Translations under genes and position numbers: made by a program
Notes under the pieces: generated by a model
What the model saw: the letters and a program-made list of their open reading frames with translations, nothing else
What the model was told of the DNA's origin: nothing
The model's database searches: none
Shown: piece by piece, positions 60,773 to 64,000 of the stretch
How positions within the stretch are numbered: the first letter of the stretch is position 1
How the letters are laid out: each line of letters begins with the position of its first letter
NCBI GenBank assembly: GCA_020848745.1
Contig: JADLHM010000025.1
Coordinates: 1 to 64,000 of the forward strand
Direction: 5' to 3'
Source of the DNA: Deltaproteobacteria bacterium
GTDB lineage: Bacteria; Desulfobacterota; Binatia; UTPRO1
Length of the DNA stretch: 64,000 bases

Positions 60773-60852
60773 GCGCGCCGTGTAGCGAACGACCTCCGTG
60801 CCCGCAACGTCGGCCCGCGGCGTGCCGGAGCGGCGCCGGCCGCGGACGGAGG

Positions 60853-62229
60853 CTACCGCGGGTCGATGCGGTACACCGTGCCCGCGAGATCGACGACGTA
60901 GAGCTCGCCGGCCAGATCCTCGCCGAACGATGCCAGCGCCTCCATGGTCGCGCTCGACGTGAGCGCGTCCGTGAGCTCGACCTGGCTCACCGCCGCGCTG
61001 CCGTTCCACACGAACGACCGGATCCGTCCGGTGCAGAGGTCGCCGTGGAGATAGCGGCCGGCGAGCGCCGGGATCGCGCCGCCCCGATAGACGTGGCCGC
61101 CGATCACCGAGCAGTCCTCGGTGCCGGTGCCGTTGGCGTGCGGATACGCGATCGCCGGGAAGGTGACGCCGGTCGTGTCGCAGTCGTTGCGCGGCTCGAA
61201 ACATGCGAAGCCTTCGGTAACGTCCCAGCCGTAGTTGCGGCCGCCCTGGCCGCGCGGTTCGACGTCCACCTCCTCGAAGTCGCCTTGCCCGACGTCGCCG
61301 ATGTAGAGATCCCCGGTCAGGCGGTCGAAGCTGAAGCGGAACGGGTTGCGGAGGCCGTAGTCCCAGACGTCCGGATCGCCGCCCGCGAGATTGCCGGGCG
61401 GCGGCGCGTCCGAATCGACGTCGACGCGGAGCATCTTCCCGAGCTTGCTCTCGAGGTTCTGCGCCTGCTCCTCCGGATCGCCGGCCCCGCCGCCGTCGCC
61501 GAGCCCGGCGTAGAGGAAGCCGTCGGCGCCGAACGCGATCGTGCCGCCGTTGTGATTCGACGCGGACCGATGCGCGATCGTGCGGAGCACGCGGAGCGCG
61601 CTCGGCTCGGCGATCGTCGGATCGGCGGCGCGGCGCGCATATTCGGCGACGACGACGTCGCCGCGCGCGTCCGTGTAGTAGACGTAGAAGCGGCCGTTCC
61701 CGGCGTAGCCCGGATGGAACGCGAGGCCGAGGAGCCCCTGCTCACCGCCCTTGCCGGTGAGCGCCGTGACGTCGAGGAACGGGCGATCGAGCAGCGACCC
61801 GTTCTCGACGATACGCACGCGTCCCGGCTTCTCGACGACGTAGAGCCTCCCCGGATCGCCGGGAGCGCCGAGCGCGAGCAGCGGACCGTCGAGACCGGTC
61901 GCGACCGGCGTGAGCCGCAGCGCCGGCACGATCGGGCAGGCGGTGAACGCAGCCAGCCCGGCCGCGAGCCGGAGCACGTTCACGCCGTCGCTCACGCTCA
62001 GGGCGCCGGTGCCGTCGAGGTCGCAAAGCGCGGCCTCGCAGCGGCCGTCGAGCCCCGCGGCCGCCTGCAAGGCGCGCACCCCGTCGGTGACGGTGACGGC
62101 GCCGCTCCGATCGGCATCGCCGCAGACCTGCGCGGCCGCGGAGCCCGCGCGCGCGGCGACCGCCACCCCGAGCGCCACGGCACACGCGATCCGCGCGACC
62201 CGGCCGATACGAACCGCTCCTGCGAACAT
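60853..62229 (-). CDS. PQQ-type sugar dehydrogenase with dockerin-like repeats
   Basis: Secreted soluble glucose/sorbosone dehydrogenase-fold protein (458 aa). A signal peptide (residues about 10-34) is followed by two EF-hand/dockerin-like calcium loops, CGDADRSGAVTVTDGVRALQ and LCDLDGTGALSVSDGVNVLR. The propeller follows: LRLTPVATGLDGPLLALGAP, GGEQGLLGLAFHPGYAGNGR, RSASNHNGGTIAFGADGFLY, GLGDGGGAGDPEEQAQNLES, and VWDYGLRNPFRFSFD. The fold binds PQQ and calcium and oxidises sugars in known members. AGGAGG precedes ATG 62229. Confidence 0.88.
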   Translation of the reverse strand: MFAGAVRIGRVARIACAVALGVAVAARAGSAAAQVCGDADRSGAVTVTDGVRALQAAAGLDGRCEAALCDLDGTGALSVSDGVNVLRLAAGLAAFTACPIVPALRLTPVATGLDGPLLALGAPGDPGRLYVVEKPGRVRIVENGSLLDRPFLDVTALTGKGGEQGLLGLAFHPGYAGNGRFYVYYTDARGDVVVAEYARRAADPTIAEPSALRVLRTIAHRSASNHNGGTIAFGADGFLYAGLGDGGGAGDPEEQAQNLESKLGKMLRVDVDSDAPPPGNLAGGDPDVWDYGLRNPFRFSFDRLTGDLYIGDVGQGDFEEVDVEPRGQGGRNYGWDVTEGFACFEPRNDCDTTGVTFPAIAYPHANGTGTEDCSVIGGHVYRGGAIPALAGRYLHGDLCTGRIRSFVWNGSAAVSQVELTDALTSSATMEALASFGEDLAGELYVVDLAGTVYRIDPR

Positions 62230-62587
62230 GAACGTCCTCCTCCTCGCGAACGACGGCGCGCTCGGCGTGCCTACGCGCGCCGCCGCGGATCGGATGCGCG
62301 CGGGCGCCATCATGCCGGGCGCCTTCGGCGGGGCAAGCCACCCGGCTCGGTCCGGATGCCCGATCCGACGCCGCCACCGCATCCCCCGATCATTCCGCCA
62401 CCGTCACACTGTCACCGTCACACTTGACCATCGTGGCGCCGCCCGACTACGGTTCGAGCGTTCCACCATGCGACGACTCCCGGTCATCGGCAGCATCGAG
62501 CTCGCCTTCGTGAAGCCCCGGACGGACCACGCGCAGCCGGGCACGACCGGCAAGGCGCGCAACCCGAAGTAGCCGGCGGACGTCGAC
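62230..62587. other. Intergenic region with direct repeat and promoter
   Basis: 358 bases between divergent genes. It contains a direct repeat CACCGTCACACT at 62399-62410 and 62413-62424, and a promoter candidate at 62424-62453. A 34-codon frame (62468-62572, MRRLPVIGSIELAFVKPRTD...) ends 15 bases before the next gene; it is too short to call with confidence and no ribosome site is seen. The rest shows no protein-like frame. Confidence 0.5.
62424..62453 (+). promoter_or_regulatory. Promoter candidate for dehydrogenase gene
   Basis: TTGACC (62424-62429), 18 bases, TACGGT (62448-62453). It begins at the last base of the second 12-bp repeat unit, so the repeats lie immediately upstream of the -35, a normal activator position. 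Confidence 0.4.
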
Positions 62588-63469
62588 GTGCCGCGCATCG
62601 GCTGGATCGGTACCGGAATCATGGGCGCCTCGATGTGCGGGCACCTCGTGGACGCCGGCCACCCCACGACGATCTTCACCCGCACCCGGGCCAGCGCCGA
62701 GCCCCTCCTCGCGCGCGGCGCCGCCTGGGCCGACGCGCCGGCGGCGGTCGCCGCCGCCTCCGACGTGGTCTTCACGATGGTCGGGTATCCGGCGGACGTG
62801 CGTGAGGTCGTGCTCGGGCCTGCCGGCGTGCTCGCGGGCGCGGGACCCGGCACCATCCTCGTCGACATGTCGACGAGCGAGCCGGCGCTCGCACGCGAGA
62901 TCGACACCGCGGCGCGGGCACGGGGCGTCGCGGCGCTCGATGCGCCGGTCTCGGGCGGCGACGTCGGCGCGCGCGAGGCCCGCCTCTCGATCATGGTCGG
63001 CGGTGACGCCGCGGCGTTCGAACGCGTGCGGCCGCTCTTCGAGCGCCTGGGCCGGACGATCGTGCTCCAGGGCCCCGCGGGCTCGGGTCAGCACACGAAG
63101 ATGGTGAACCAGATCCTCATCGCGAGCGGCATGATCGGCGTTTGCGAGGCGCTGCTCTACGCCCGGCGGTGCGGTCTCGACGTCGCGACCGTCCTCGCGT
63201 CGGTCTCTGGCGGCGGCGCGGCCTCGTGGTCGCTCGCCAACTACGTCCCGCGCATCGAGCGCGGCGACCTCGAGCCCGGGTTCATGATCGAGCACTTCGT
63301 GAAGGACATGGGGATCGCGCTCGCGGAGGCGCGGCGCATGGGGCTCACGCTGCCGGGCCTCGAGCTCGCCGCGCGCCTCTACTCGAGCCTCGTCGCGGCG
63401 GGACACGGACGCAAGGGCATCCAGGCGCTCCTCCTGGCGCTCGACCGCTCGGATCCCGTCGCCCCCTGA
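62588..63469 (+). CDS. 3-hydroxyisobutyrate dehydrogenase-family oxidoreductase
   Basis: Beta-hydroxyacid dehydrogenase (293 aa). The NAD(P) fold is [20 protein letters not shown], then TIFTRTR, where Arg favours NADP. The substrate loop is [20 protein letters not shown], the catalytic Lys region [20 protein letters not shown], and the C-terminal [20 protein letters not shown]. Candidates include 3-hydroxyisobutyrate, tartronate semialdehyde or succinic semialdehyde reductases. Start GTG 62588. No pathway neighbours are present. Confidence 0.9.
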   Translation: MPRIGWIGTGIMGASMCGHLVDAGHPTTIFTRTRASAEPLLARGAAWADAPAAVAAASDVVFTMVGYPADVREVVLGPAGVLAGAGPGTILVDMSTSEPALAREIDTAARARGVAALDAPVSGGDVGAREARLSIMVGGDAAAFERVRPLFERLGRTIVLQGPAGSGQHTKMVNQILIASGMIGVCEALLYARRCGLDVATVLASVSGGGAASWSLANYVPRIERGDLEPGFMIEHFVKDMGIALAEARRMGLTLPGLELAARLYSSLVAAGHGRKGIQALLLALDRSDPVAP

Positions 63470-63513
63470 CGGGTCTTGAAGCCGCGAAGAGCTTCGCGCT
63501 AGGAGCCTGTCCG

Positions 63514-64000
63514 GTGCGTGGAACCTCGCGTCCGGGAGTGCTCGTCGGCGTCGCGTTGGTCCTGATCCTCGGGACCGCATGGCTCCTCCGCCGCGTGAAC
63601 GCCGAGCGGGCGCGCGACCGCGGCACGACGGTCGCCACGGCGCCGACCGCGGGCGCGCCCGCCGCGCCGAACGCGCGCCGGACGCCCCTCTGGCAGCCGG
63701 ATCCGAACGATCCCGAGCCCGCCGAGGATCTCGCCTACAAGGCCGATCCGCTGTCGCCGATGGTCGATCCCGCCGACGAATGGGCCCGTATCGACTTCGA
63801 CGAGATGCGGCGCGCGCTCCCCGACAACCTCTACTGGAAGATGGCCTTCCCGACGAAGGACCAGGCGTTGATCGACGAGCGCGCCCGCATCCGCGAGCAA
63901 TGGAACGTCGAGTACGGGAAGGTGATCTCGAACACCGCGACCGATCAGGAGATCGACGCCTTCTACGGTGAGCAGCAGAAGATCTCCGAGGACTACCTCG
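63514..64000 (+). CDS. Membrane-anchored protein of unknown function (incomplete)
   Basis: Gene runs off the right edge (162 codons seen). GTG 63514 has AGGAG eight bases upstream. One N-terminal helix (GVLVGVALVLILGTAWLLRR) is followed by a Pro/Ala-rich linker and an acidic soluble part: DEWARIDFDEMRRALPDNLY, WKMAFPTKDQALIDERARIR, EQWNVEYGKVISNTATDQEI, DAFYGEQQKISEDYL. The topology suggests a periplasmic helical domain behind an anchor. I do not recognise the family. Confidence 0.7.
   Translation, partial: MRGTSRPGVLVGVALVLILGTAWLLRRVNAERARDRGTTVATAPTAGAPAAPNARRTPLWQPDPNDPEPAEDLAYKADPLSPMVDPADEWARIDFDEMRRALPDNLYWKMAFPTKDQALIDERARIREQWNVEYGKVISNTATDQEIDAFYGEQQKISEDYL

Noticed and set aside
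62468-62572. 34-codon frame before the 3-hydroxyisobutyrate dehydrogenase-like gene
   Set aside because: No ribosome site and too short to judge; noted only within the intergenic description.
1-64000. tRNA, rRNA, CRISPR arrays, insertion sequences or prophage genes
   Set aside because: No cloverleaf-like stretch, regular spacer-repeat array, transposase, integrase or phage structural gene was seen in any gap; gaps are short and mostly promoter-sized.

Overview
The window is a GC-rich chromosomal segment, roughly 70% G+C by eye, from a diderm (LPS-type, Gram-negative) bacterium. The evidence for a diderm is a nearly complete Mla lipid-transport operon, an ADP-heptose-type glycosyltransferase, an HtrA periplasmic protease, lipoproteins with lipoboxes, ExbB/ExbD and two RND/MMPL exporters. 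The CarD-type regulator, the DUF4912 + GH57 pair, a CofC-like F420 enzyme, a BadI/MenB-like hydrolase and a secreted sugar dehydrogenase with GDADRSG calcium repeats together suggest a delta-proteobacterial or Binatota-like lineage. That placement is inference; no rRNA or tRNA gene is present to test it. I see no insertion sequence, prophage, CRISPR array or tRNA.

Layout. 0.2-2 kb: the dppB/dppC permeases of a peptide/nickel-type ABC importer. 2-3.5 kb: a membrane histidine kinase on the minus strand. 3.65-7.1 kb: mlaF-mlaE-mlaD-mlaA-mlaC. 7.1-15.3 kb: a minus-strand envelope and housekeeping run, htrA > class A PBP > TPR lipoprotein > tsaD > rsmA > fpg > TPR protein. 15.4-17.8 kb: DUF1844 protein, htpX and a GT9 glycosyltransferase. 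17.8-19.6 kb: cysteine synthase plus LarE. 19.6-22.3 kb: ispD, carD, pyrD, rimI. 22.5-26.2 kb: a catalytically dead DacA homologue, a small secreted protein, a lone groEL, and a Braun-type lipoprotein closed by a textbook terminator. 26.2-31.4 kb: two zinc dehydrogenases, coaD, rsmD, cofC and ygfZ.

31.4-34.6 kb: an RND exporter fused to a cyclic-nucleotide-binding domain. 34.6-35.7 kb: a BadI/MenB-like hydrolase and a Rieske ferredoxin. 36-37.8 kb: a degenerate sigma-54-activator-like protein facing a NarL-type response regulator. 37.8-46.7 kb: an L,D-transpeptidase, HAD and metallo-beta-lactamase hydrolases, a class IV aminotransferase, an ArnT-like glycosyltransferase and the DUF4912/GH57 glucan pair. 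46.7-53.2 kb: MMPL, exbD, exbB, secF, an unknown protein and an MFS transporter on the minus strand. 53.4-59.5 kb: a GAF histidine kinase, a dimethylformamidase-like lipoprotein, and a histidine kinase/HDOD/small-protein module. 59.6-64 kb: secreted beta-propeller proteins, a 3-hydroxyisobutyrate dehydrogenase-like enzyme and an incomplete membrane-anchored protein.

Common themes are envelope maintenance (Mla, PBP, HtrA, HtpX, L,D-transpeptidase, Lpp-like protein, RND pumps) and regulation by proteins that retain a fold but have lost catalytic residues. Several good sigma-70-type promoters can be read by eye. Three of them (cysK, the BadI/MenB-like gene, the DUF4912 gene) end 6-9 bases before the start codon, which predicts leaderless or nearly leaderless mRNAs. 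The most unusual items are the RND-cNMP-binding fusion, the activator lacking both GAFTGA and Walker B, the dead DacA, the six-heptad lipoprotein ending in lysine, and an exbD gene with no ATG/GTG start ahead of its essential membrane aspartate.
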